From contig CANMUS010000004.1 in the NCBI GenBank assembly GCA_947501215.1, positions 62,001 to 126,000 on the forward strand: a DNA stretch of 64,000 bases, read 5' to 3'. Every line of letters starts with the position of its first letter. Positions within the stretch are counted from its first letter, which is position 1. The notes beneath the pieces are model-generated. The model had not been told where the DNA came from. It worked only from the letters and a program-made list of their open reading frames with translations, and did not search any database. Of the stretch, positions 30,693-37,848 are shown piece after piece. The stretch is from an uncultured Erythrobacter sp. GTDB taxonomy: Bacteria; Pseudomonadota; Alphaproteobacteria; Sphingomonadales; Sphingomonadaceae. The position numbers and the translations under genes are program-made.

Positions 30693-31586
30693 TTAGCCGC
30701 GCTTCCTTGCTTGGGGGTAGCTCCCGAGCAGGCGGACCTGGTTCGTCTGGAAGGCAAGCTCTTCCAGAGCGGTATCGACGCGCGGATCGCCCGGAACCCC
30801 CTCTATGTCGGCAAAAAACTGGGTGGCGGCGAAGCTGGCGCCCTTCTGGTAGCTTTCCAGCTTGGTCATATTGACGCCGTTGGTCGCGAAACAGCCCAGC
30901 GCTTTGTAGAGCGCGGCCGGGATGTTCTTCACCTCGAAAATGAAGGTAGTCACCGCCGGTGTCCCGACCAGCGACGCGGCGTCTAGCGGCTCTTTCGCAA
31001 GCACCACGAAGCGAGTGGTGTTATCGTGCGCGTCCTCGACCTCGTCCTCAATGATCTTCAGGCCGTAGAGATCGGCCGCCAGCGGCGGGGCGAGCGCGGC
31101 GATGAAAGGGTTGCCGCTTTCCGCCACGAAGGCGGCCGCGCCGGCTGTGTCGGCATGGCTGAGGCCCACGATCTCGCGTTCGGCCAAAAACTGGCGCGAC
31201 TGTCCAAGCGCCTGCGGGTGGCTGTAGGCGGCCTCGAACGGCCCGTCGCCCAGCGCCATGAGCGCGTGGGTAATGCGCATGAAATGCTCCGCGACGATTT
31301 TGAGGCCGCTTTCGGGGAGCAGGAAGTGGATATCGGCCACGCGCCCGTGCTGCGAATTCTCGATCGGGATCATTGCGCAGCCCGCACGACCGCTGTCGAC
31401 CGCTTCCAGCGCATCTTCGAAGCTGAAACAAGGTAGCGGCAGCGCCACGGGCGCGAACTGCATCGCCGCCTGGTGCGAATTCGATCCGGGTGCCCCGCCG
31501 AAAGCAATAGCGCGCATCGGATCACCCGCCGCAGCGGACCGCATGGAATCGACCATCTCTAGAGCAGGCTTGGCAAATTGGCGCAT
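30693..31586 (-). CDS. pheA: Prephenate dehydratase
   Basis: 297 aa. The catalytic domain has IAFGGAPGSNSHQAA, MIPIENSQHGRVADIH and the family TRF motif in DNTTRFVVLAKE. A C-terminal ACT domain (TTFIFEVKNIPAALYKALG, KLESYQKG) mediates phenylalanine feedback. It makes phenylpyruvate. No chorismate mutase domain is fused. The start may be ATG 31586, 31556 or 31517; none has a clear ribosome site, and the family-like sequence begins near residue 24. Confidence 0.95.
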   Translation of the reverse strand: MRQFAKPALEMVDSMRSAAAGDPMRAIAFGGAPGSNSHQAAMQFAPVALPLPCFSFEDALEAVDSGRAGCAMIPIENSQHGRVADIHFLLPESGLKIVAEHFMRITHALMALGDGPFEAAYSHPQALGQSRQFLAEREIVGLSHADTAGAAAFVAESGNPFIAALAPPLAADLYGLKIIEDEVEDAHDNTTRFVVLAKEPLDAASLVGTPAVTTFIFEVKNIPAALYKALGCFATNGVNMTKLESYQKGASFAATQFFADIEGVPGDPRVDTALEELAFQTNQVRLLGSYPQARKRG

Positions 31587-31717
31587 CGCGCGGCGTTACG
31601 GGTGGCCCACGCGCGGTTCAAGAGCTATTGCACGAAGCGCACTTGCGCGCGCCCGCTTGCTTCACTAGAGCGGCGCGCAACCATCGAACCAACAGATTTT
31701 TCGCAGGCAAGCACTCA

Positions 31718-32425
31718 ATGGACGATCGTTTCAACACCGCCGCCGGCTGGGTCCTTTTCGCCGGTATCGTCGCGCTCGGCAGCTCGATCGCATCGGGCAT
31801 GTATTTCCATGCGGACAGCGGCGAACTGCCAGAGGGCGCGGAGCCTGGCTATTTCGTGCAGGGCGAGGAAACCGATGCGGGCGCGGATGCGGGGCCGGAT
31901 CTCGGCACACTTCTGGCCAACGCCGATGCGGCTGCGGGCGAGGCGGTCTTCGCCAAATGCACCGCCTGCCATACGATCGAACAGGGCGGCGCCAATGGCA
32001 TCGGCCCGAATCTCTATGGCACGATGGGCAAGGCTATCGCTGGCCATGCGGGCTTCGCCTATTCCAGTGCCTTGTCCGAAAAGGGCGGCCAGTGGACCTG
32101 GGAGAACATGAACGAGTGGCTCACCAGCCCGCGCGCTTTCGCTAGCGGCACCAAGATGAGCTTCGCCGGCCTGTCCAAGCCTGAAGATCGCGCCAATGTG
32201 ATGGAATATATGTCCACCTTCGGCGGCGCGCCTGCCAAGCCTGCACCCGCAGCTCCCGAAGTCGAGAGCGAAGACGTTGCCGGCGAAGCGCCAGGCGCAG
32301 GTCCGGGCGCGGTCGAAGGCGAACCCGCCGATCCCGCGCAGGCGGCTGGCGCCATGAGTGCCGATCAGCCGGTGCCTGCCGCGAACGCCGGTGGGGACAA
32401 TGAAGGGGCGACCAAGATCGACTAG
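31718..32425 (+). CDS. Membrane-anchored class I cytochrome c
   Basis: 235 aa from ATG 31718 (MDDRFNTAAGWVLFAG). One N-terminal transmembrane helix serves as an uncleaved anchor. Then come an acidic linker, a cytochrome c domain (~65-170) with heme motif CTACHT and Met ligand probably in SGTKMSFAGL, and an unusual 65-residue Ala/Pro/Glu-rich tail. This is a CycM/c552-like electron carrier between the bc1 complex and terminal oxidases. It is divergent from pheA by about 130 bp and has a clear terminator. Confidence 0.92.
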   Translation: MDDRFNTAAGWVLFAGIVALGSSIASGMYFHADSGELPEGAEPGYFVQGEETDAGADAGPDLGTLLANADAAAGEAVFAKCTACHTIEQGGANGIGPNLYGTMGKAIAGHAGFAYSSALSEKGGQWTWENMNEWLTSPRAFASGTKMSFAGLSKPEDRANVMEYMSTFGGAPAKPAPAAPEVESEDVAGEAPGAGPGAVEGEPADPAQAAGAMSADQPVPAANAGGDNEGATKID

Positions 32426-32448
32426 GCGCCAGCTTCGTATTTGATGAG

Positions 32449-32480
32449 AAAAGGCCTCGCTTCGGCGGGGCCTTTTCGTT
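32449..32480 (+). terminator. Terminator of the cytochrome c gene
   Basis: Stem AAAAGGCCTCGC / GCGGGGCCTTTT with a UUCG-type tetraloop, followed by TTTTCGTTT on the plus strand. It lies about 25 nt after the stop codon. Confidence 0.85.
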
Positions 32481-32501
32481 TGCGGTCGATTGGTCTTGAC
32501 C

Positions 32502-33161
32502 CTAGCCTTTAAAGCCCTGGGCGATGACGTACCATTCGCTGGAGCCCTTGCGGCTGGCGGGAGGCTTGGCATGCTTCACCGTCTTGAAGTGCTTTTTCAG
32601 CAAGGTCAGCAGGTCATTGTCGGTCCCGCCGGCCAGAACCTTGGCCAGATACGTCCCGCCCGGCGCAAGGTTCTCGATCGCGAACCAGGCTCCGGCTTCG
32701 ACCAGGCCCATGGTGCGAAGGTGATCGGTCTGTTTATGGCCCACCGTATTGGCGGCCATGTCGCTCATCACCAGCTCGGCCTTGCCGCCCAGCGCCTCTT
32801 CCAGAACGCGCGGGGCATCGTCGTCCATGAAGTCCATCTGGAAGATTTCGACGCCCTCGATCGGCTCTACTTCGAGCAGGTCGATGCCCACGATCAGTGC
32901 CTTTGGCTTGCGCTTGCGCACCACCTGGCTCCAGCCACCGGGCGCGATACCGAGATCGACAACGCGGGTTACGCCATTCAGCAGGCCGTATTTCTCGTCC
33001 AGTTCGATCAGCTTGTAGGCTGCGCGGCTGCGATATCCTTCCGCCTTCGCCTGCTTGACGTAAGGATCGTTGAGCTGGCGCTGCAGCCAGCGGGTCGAGC
33101 TCGCCGTGCGTTTCTTCGCCGTGCGAACCCGCGTCTCGCGATCCTTGCCGGAGCGGGCCAT
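32502..33161 (-). CDS. rlmE: 23S rRNA 2'-O-ribose methyltransferase RlmE (FtsJ)
   Basis: 219 aa from ATG 33161 (MARSGKDRETRVRTAKKRTA). SAM-binding motif VVDLGIAPGGWSQVV. Catalytic tetrad region: SRAAYKLIELDEKY, SDMAANTVGHKQTDH, AKVLAGG and SSEWYVIAQGF. It methylates U2552 of 23S rRNA (E. coli numbering), a late 50S maturation step. It lies downstream of ppx on the same strand, separated by the long inverted repeat at 33203-33293. Confidence 0.95.
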   Translation of the reverse strand: MARSGKDRETRVRTAKKRTASSTRWLQRQLNDPYVKQAKAEGYRSRAAYKLIELDEKYGLLNGVTRVVDLGIAPGGWSQVVRKRKPKALIVGIDLLEVEPIEGVEIFQMDFMDDDAPRVLEEALGGKAELVMSDMAANTVGHKQTDHLRTMGLVEAGAWFAIENLAPGGTYLAKVLAGGTDNDLLTLLKKHFKTVKHAKPPASRKGSSEWYVIAQGFKG

Positions 33162-33202
33162 TATATTTTTCCCTTTGCGTGCGTGCCGGACATCCGTCCG
33201 GC

Positions 33203-33293
33203 CCTTGCGGCACCGGCCCACTCCCCCACCCGGCCACCCAAACAGTATAGTGCCGTGGGTGGCCGGGTGGGGGAGTGGGCCGGTGCCGCAAGG
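33203..33293. repeat. Perfect 38-bp inverted repeat between ppx and rlmE
   Basis: Left arm 33203-33240 and right arm 33256-33293 are exact reverse complements over 38 bp, separated by a 15-nt AT-richer loop (33241-33255). The arms are about 75% GC. In the ppx-rlmE transcript this forms an extremely stable hairpin just upstream of rlmE. There is no T-run and no flanking direct repeat, so it is neither an ordinary terminator nor an obvious insertion element. Confidence 0.95.
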
Positions 33294-33366
33294 AAAGCGC
33301 GGATGCGCTTTCCGCACCCGACAAACACGCCACGACCCGCCGCCTCGCTAATGAATTGCGAACTTC

Positions 33367-34575
33367 TCACACATCCTGCTCCCGCATCTTCTGCATGGCG
33401 GCGCGGCTTCGTTCGCCATCGGCGTCGGCGGCGATCAGGCTGCGCAGGATGCCTTCGCGAATGCCGCGATCCGCCACGCCGAGCTGGACCGAAGGCCAGA
33501 TGTCGAGGATCGATTCCAGGATCGCGCAGCCCGCGATCACGAGATTGGCGCGATCGTCGCCGATGCAGGGCAGCTGGCGGCGGTCGGCCTCGCTCATGCG
33601 CGAGAGGCGCGCGGAAATGTCGCGCATCGCCTGCGAGGGCAAGATAAGCCCGTCGACGGCGCGGCGATCGTATTGCGGCAGTTCGAGATGCAGGCTCGCG
33701 AGCGTGGTGACCGTACCACTCGTGCCGAGCAGACGGATACCCTCGTTCGAGCGCGTATGCTCGCCGATCCGCTCGGCAAAACTGCGGAAGCTACGAGCAA
33801 CCGTCCGGCGCATTTCGCGATAGCGCTCCAGCCGGCCTTCCTCGCTGCCGTCGGACGGCCCGACCGTATCGGTCAGCGAAACGACGCCCCACGGCACGCT
33901 CAACCAGTCGAGGATGCGCGGGACCGGGCCGCCGGGTTCGACGAGAACCAGCTCGGTCGAACCGCCGCCGATATCGAAGATGATCGCGGGACCGTTCCCG
34001 TCTTCGAGAAGGACATGGCAGCCGAGCACCGCCAGCCGCGCCTCTTCCTGCGCGGAAATGATGTCGAGGACGATGCCGGTTTCCGCTTTCACTCGCTCGA
34101 TGAACTTAGGGCCATTCGCGGCGCGGCGGCAGGCTTCGGTCGCGACCGAACGGGCCAGGCGGACATTGCGCCGGCGCAGCTTTTCCGCGCAGACTTGCAG
34201 CGCGGCGAGCGTGCGGTCCATCGCCTCATCCGACAGCCTTCCGCTGGCAGCCAGCCCTTCGCCCAGCCGGACGACCCGGCTGAATGCATCGATGACCGTG
34301 AAATCCGCCCCACTCGGCCGCGCAATCAGCAGGCGGCAGTTGTTGGTACCTAGGTCGAGCGCGGCATAGGCTTGGCGGTGGTGCGTGTTCGGTCCGGCAT
34401 TTGCGGTCGGCCCGCATCCGGCTGTGCCTTTGCGCGGTGCACGGGGGCGAGCTTCGCCTCTCGTCTGGTCGGGCCGGGCGGGGCGCTTGTAGCGGAAATC
34501 GGCTACCTTGCCGGACTTGTCGCCCCGTTTGCGTCCTGGCCCCCTTGTAATGTCCGGCGGAGGACTGTCCGCCAT
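33367..34575 (-). CDS. ppx: Exopolyphosphatase / guanosine pentaphosphatase
   Basis: 402 aa from ATG 34575 (MADSPPPDITRG). After a basic, Pro-rich N-terminal extension of about 65 residues comes the Ppx/GppA actin-like ATPase fold, with phosphate-1 YAALDLGTNNCRLLIA and phosphate-2 FDIGGGSTELVLV; the C-terminal HD-type domain found in longer Ppx is absent. It hydrolyses polyphosphate and/or pppGpp. The pair ppx-rlmE on one strand is common in alphaproteobacteria (family knowledge). Confidence 0.92.
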   Translation of the reverse strand: MADSPPPDITRGPGRKRGDKSGKVADFRYKRPARPDQTRGEARPRAPRKGTAGCGPTANAGPNTHHRQAYAALDLGTNNCRLLIARPSGADFTVIDAFSRVVRLGEGLAASGRLSDEAMDRTLAALQVCAEKLRRRNVRLARSVATEACRRAANGPKFIERVKAETGIVLDIISAQEEARLAVLGCHVLLEDGNGPAIIFDIGGGSTELVLVEPGGPVPRILDWLSVPWGVVSLTDTVGPSDGSEEGRLERYREMRRTVARSFRSFAERIGEHTRSNEGIRLLGTSGTVTTLASLHLELPQYDRRAVDGLILPSQAMRDISARLSRMSEADRRQLPCIGDDRANLVIAGCAILESILDIWPSVQLGVADRGIREGILRSLIAADADGERSRAAMQKMREQDV

Positions 34576-34768
34576 GATAAGGAGCTTTCTTCTTTTTTCT
34601 TCCCACACCAACCATCGGGCGCGGGGACTTGAGGCCGATGCTAGCCGTGAAGCGCGAAGGGGGCAAGAGGGGCCGCCGGAGCGGGGTTGACCTCGGCAGG
34701 CGGCGAAACTAGATGGCCCACCTCTCCCGCGCGCAGCACGCGATTCTGCGCGGCCCGGTGAGCGCCGA

Positions 34769-34842
34769 TGCCCCGTCGTCTAATGGTAAGACTACGGACT
34801 CTGACTCCGTCAATTGAGGTTCGAATCCTCACGGGGCATCCA
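34769..34842 (+). tRNA. tRNA-Gln (anticodon CTG), CCA encoded
   Basis: Cloverleaf: acceptor TGCCCCG with CGGGGCA (7 bp), D stem GTC/GAC, anticodon stem ACGGA/TCCGT with loop CTCTGAC (anticodon CTG, reading CAG), T stem TGAGG/CCTCA with loop TTCGAAT, then T + CCA. No intron. It marks the border between core genes and the metal-resistance region. Confidence 0.97.
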
Positions 34843-35456
34843 TTTTTTTTCTAACAATAACAGCTAGTTAAGTGGGCAGTGACCTCGTTACTCGTGCTGC
34901 ACAACGCTGCGCAGTTAACGCCTTGTAATTTCAGCGATTACCATCTGGTCCCGGCTGCTCCATGCAGCAAGGATGCAGCATGAAACAGGCGTCAAAGAAG
35001 CTCGGTTCGGAAGCATTGAGACATATTTTATGGCAATTGGCTGTGCGCATTTGCGCGAATTGAATGGCAGAGCTCGTGCGGGGCTGGCATCCCAATTTGT
35101 CAGTCGACGCCGGAAGGAACAATCTGCTCCGTGGAGGGGCGGAGACAGTGATAGTCCGCTAAGCGCCCCCCATCCGGGCATTTGGGAACTAATCGCAATC
35201 GCCCGAAAGCGGAAACCCTTAAGGGAGACCCGTCTTGGAGTTAGAAGCTCGAGGCGTACACTGCTTGGTGGGGGTGTTGGCGCTGCCGAAGCTGCGCTTC
35301 AACGTGATGCCGAAGTTCAGATGGCGGTTTCGCTCACGAAACTCTCTAGCGGTTGATCCGGGCACAGCTCGGGAAAAACATCAACCGTTCCCGTTGGTTT
35401 GACGTATCGAAGAGATTGTCGATATCGATTGCTATGGCTGTTCGTGGATCGGGGCG
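34843..35456. other. Gene-free border region after tRNA-Gln
   Basis: 614 bp without a convincing gene. Base composition is visibly lower in GC than the flanks. Small open frames on both strands lack ribosome sites and family-like sequence. A minus-strand stretch near 35240-35350 (reading NFGITLKRSFG) faintly resembles the end of an outer-membrane barrel, but this is too short to call. I see no integrase and no second copy of the tRNA 3' end in the window. Confidence 0.5.
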
Positions 35457-35740
35457 CTATTCAATAAAATACCTCTCCGAATGGCCCTCCGTTGAACGTA
35501 TCTCGGGATGCATCGGGCAGGTGTAAATCATGCCGGTCGGCAAGTCCTCCACCGCGTCGAGATGCGCTCGTGAGAGATAAAGCTCGGGATCAATCTCGAA
35601 TTTGTCGAGACAGCGCGATGAACAGGAATAATGCTCAGAGCCCTCGTGGCGGGCCTCTGTTTGGCGCCCTCGACCGTAACGCGCATACCGCAGACCGGAT
35701 CGTTCGCTGTGCCCTTAATGACGCTGTCCTCCTTGCTCAT
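35457..35740 (-). pseudogene. Truncated, frameshifted N-terminus of a copper-type P1B ATPase
   Basis: ATG 35740 has a good AAGGAG 6 nt upstream and begins MSKEDSVIKGTANDPVCGMR, the start of a YHS metal-binding domain. Around 35660 the frame shifts. In the next frame the domain continues as HEGSEHYSCSSRCLDKFEID, then DPELYLSRAHLDAVEDLPTG and MIYTCPMHPEIRS, the second N-terminal metal-binding motif of CopA/SilP ATPases. The frame stops at 35457-35459 and no P-type ATPase core (TGE, CPC, DKTGT) follows. It starts 12 nt after the multicopper oxidase gene, so it was the last cistron of the cus operon. Confidence 0.8.
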
Positions 35741-35752
35741 GCGAACTCCTTT

Positions 35753-37291
35753 CTAGCTCTTCACCACGACGAACTGTCCCATCATGCCTGCGTCCTCGTG
35801 TTCGAGAATGTGGCAGTGATACATGTAAGGCAGGTCCGGATCGTTATGTTCCGCGAAGCGCAGGAGCACGCGCACCTGCTCGCGCGGATTGACGACGACC
35901 GTATCCTTGAATCCCGTTTCCAGCGGCGGCGGCGTGCGGCCGCCGCGATCGATCACGCGAAACTGCGCATTATGGATATGAAAGGGATGGGCCATCATCG
36001 AGGCATTGGCGATCTCCCAAATCTCCCACTGGTCGACGGGCACCCGCTGGTTGATGACATTCATGTCCATGTTGGCACCATTTATAGACATCCCGCCGCC
36101 CCTCATTCCCATATCGAGCACGAACCGCCGGGTTCGCACTGCAAGTGAAGGGTTGAGTGCTGGGAGCGCGGCAAGCTGCGGCGAAAGAATCCTTCGCGGC
36201 GAGGAGCCGGCGGGTCTGATATCGAGGGCGCGGAACGGCTCGTCCATCCGGGCATCGTCGCGCCGTCGGCCCATACCGCCTCCCATCATACCGCCGCCGT
36301 CGCCTCCCATCATGCCCATCGAATTGTCCGGACTGGTCGCCACAAGGCTGAGTGGGCGCCCTTCGGAAAGATCGACGAGGATCTGCGCCCGCTCACCCGG
36401 TGCGAGCCTGAGCGAGCGGACCGCATGCGGGCGATCCAGCAAGCCGCTATCGCTCGCGATGAGCTCCATGGTCTGACCACCGGACAGCGAGAAATCGTAG
36501 AAGCGTGCGTTCGATCCATTGAGGATCCGCAAGCGTAACTGACCGCTCCGAGCGTCAAACACCGCGTTTTGCGTGCCATTGACGTAGATACGATCCCCGC
36601 GCACGCCCATCATTTGCGCGTGCATGTTCTGCGGATAGTGGATCCTGCCGGAACTATCGAGCAAGCGGTCCTGAACAATAAGCGGAATGTCATCGACGCC
36701 ATATTCGCTCGGCAGATCCAGCGCCTCTTCTTCGTCATCACGGACATAGATCGGTGCGGCAAGACCAGCATAGACCTGCGGTCCTGTGCCGCGATGCAGG
36801 TGCGAATGATACCAGTAGAGCGAGGCGCGCTGGCGCACTTCGAAAGACGGGCTCCAGCGGGCGCCGGGGCGGATCAGCTGGTGCGGCCCGCCGTCCGCAG
36901 CGGCGGGAAGTTCGAACCCGTGCCAGTGGACGGTGGCTCCCTCGTCCAGACCGTTGTCGACATGCAACCGGACGCGCTCGCCGCGGCGCATCTCCAATGT
37001 CGGACCGAGATAAGGCGCGTTCACTCCGATCGTAGGCGAAGCGACTCCGGGAGCGAATTCCTTCTGCCCAGCGGATATTGACAGTCGAAAGACCCGCTCG
37101 CCTTGTTCGACAATTCCCTGATCGAGCTTCGGAATGGCGAGCGGATTCGCGCCGGCTCCATCGGCGCTAAACAGCGAATTTCGTGCTTCGCAAGCAGACA
37201 AGGGAAGAGCCACAAGGCCGGTCGCCGCTGCGCCGGCCCGTCGCAGTAATGCGCGTCGATTGAGACCCGATGCCTTCGCCCACTGGTCCAT
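35753..37291 (-). CDS. cueO: CueO-like multicopper oxidase
   Basis: 512 aa. The N-terminus has twin Arg and a hydrophobic stretch ending LSACEA, so export is by Tat and/or as a lipoprotein. All four copper-binding motifs are present: TVHWHGFELP, YWYHSHLHRG, MAHPFHIHNAQF and MYHCHILEHEDAGMM (type 1 Cys/His/Met). A Met-rich insertion (~330-345, GMMGGDGGGMMGGGMG) is typical of CueO, which oxidises Cu(I) to Cu(II) in the periplasm. It lies 1 nt downstream of the 39-aa gene, within the cus operon. Confidence 0.95.
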   Translation of the reverse strand: MDQWAKASGLNRRALLRRAGAAATGLVALPLSACEARNSLFSADGAGANPLAIPKLDQGIVEQGERVFRLSISAGQKEFAPGVASPTIGVNAPYLGPTLEMRRGERVRLHVDNGLDEGATVHWHGFELPAAADGGPHQLIRPGARWSPSFEVRQRASLYWYHSHLHRGTGPQVYAGLAAPIYVRDDEEEALDLPSEYGVDDIPLIVQDRLLDSSGRIHYPQNMHAQMMGVRGDRIYVNGTQNAVFDARSGQLRLRILNGSNARFYDFSLSGGQTMELIASDSGLLDRPHAVRSLRLAPGERAQILVDLSEGRPLSLVATSPDNSMGMMGGDGGGMMGGGMGRRRDDARMDEPFRALDIRPAGSSPRRILSPQLAALPALNPSLAVRTRRFVLDMGMRGGGMSINGANMDMNVINQRVPVDQWEIWEIANASMMAHPFHIHNAQFRVIDRGGRTPPPLETGFKDTVVVNPREQVRVLLRFAEHNDPDLPYMYHCHILEHEDAGMMGQFVVVKS

Positions 37292-37292
37292 C

Positions 37293-37412
37293 TTACCTGC
37301 CCCGGAGATATTTGATCAGTGCAGCGATGCCCAACACCATGAGGATGGTCAGCAATAAGCAGAACAGGCCCATGATCCCCATCATGGCCGCTGGCATGTC
37401 ACCGTTCATCAT
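37293..37412 (-). CDS. 39-aa Met-rich membrane peptide in cus operon
   Basis: Start at the first of two adjacent ATG codons (37412), with AGGAG about 6 nt upstream. The product has a Met-rich head (MMNGDMPAAMMGIMG), one transmembrane helix and a basic end (KYLRGR). It sits between the CusF-like gene and the oxidase, which starts 1 nt after its stop. Possibly a small regulator or scaffold of copper traffic; function unknown. Confidence 0.7.
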   Translation of the reverse strand: MMNGDMPAAMMGIMGLFCLLLTILMVLGIAALIKYLRGR

Positions 37413-37464
37413 CGTACTTCTCCTATTGTGCCGACCCCGAAAATGATCCGGGGCCGGTTCACAA

Positions 37465-37848
37465 TTACTTCTTGGTGATCGAAGTGATCGTGTTGCCGCC
37501 TTCGCCGGTTGTGAAGTCGAACGAGATCGTGTCGCCAACCGCCACGTCCTGACGCAGCTGTTCGTCGGCTTGGAACCCCATCGTCATGGCGGGCCATTCG
37601 ATCGCGGGGACAGCGCCGTGATCGACTGTGATCGTTCCCGCATCGGCGTCGATGGCGGTGACGATCCCTTCGGCGCTGGCGGTCCGTATCGCGCCATCCG
37701 ATCCCATCATCGGCATGTCGCTATCGTCCATCGGCATCTGAACGTCTGCCATGGCCGTGTCGTCCATCGCTTCGGTATCGTCGCCCGAGTCGCACGCGGC
37801 GAGAGCCAGCGGCGCTGCCAATAGGGTCACGAGGGTTGTAATACGCAT
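37465..37848 (-). CDS. cusF: CusF-like periplasmic copper-binding lipoprotein
   Basis: 127 aa with lipobox [10 protein letters not shown] Met/Asp-rich segment ([14 protein letters not shown]) is followed by the CusF OB-fold (~60-127) with the Cu(I)-binding WPAMTMGF (Trp and two Met). It would hand periplasmic Cu(I) or Ag(I) to the pump. AGGAGA lies upstream of ATG 37848. The start overlaps the cusA end by 22 bp. Confidence 0.9.
   Translation of the reverse strand: MRITTLVTLLAAPLALAACDSGDDTEAMDDTAMADVQMPMDDSDMPMMGSDGAIRTASAEGIVTAIDADAGTITVDHGAVPAIEWPAMTMGFQADEQLRQDVAVGDTISFDFTTGEGGNTITSITKK

Noticed and set aside
29425-30696. 423-codon plus-strand frame over the OmpA gene, with poly-Arg/Gly
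   Set aside because: Shadow of the OmpA-family gene; the coding strand has full family motifs and a terminator.
33203-33293. Interpretation of the 38-bp inverted repeat as a rho-independent terminator
   Set aside because: Stem much too long, 15-nt loop, and no T-run on either strand.
35240-35350. Possible outer-membrane receptor C-terminus on the minus strand (reading NFGITLKRSFG)
   Set aside because: Too short and does not end in the usual terminal Phe; could be chance.
34973-35356. 127-codon plus-strand frame after tRNA-Gln, considered as an integrase or excisionase
   Set aside because: No recombinase motif, no ribosome site; composition is not protein-like.
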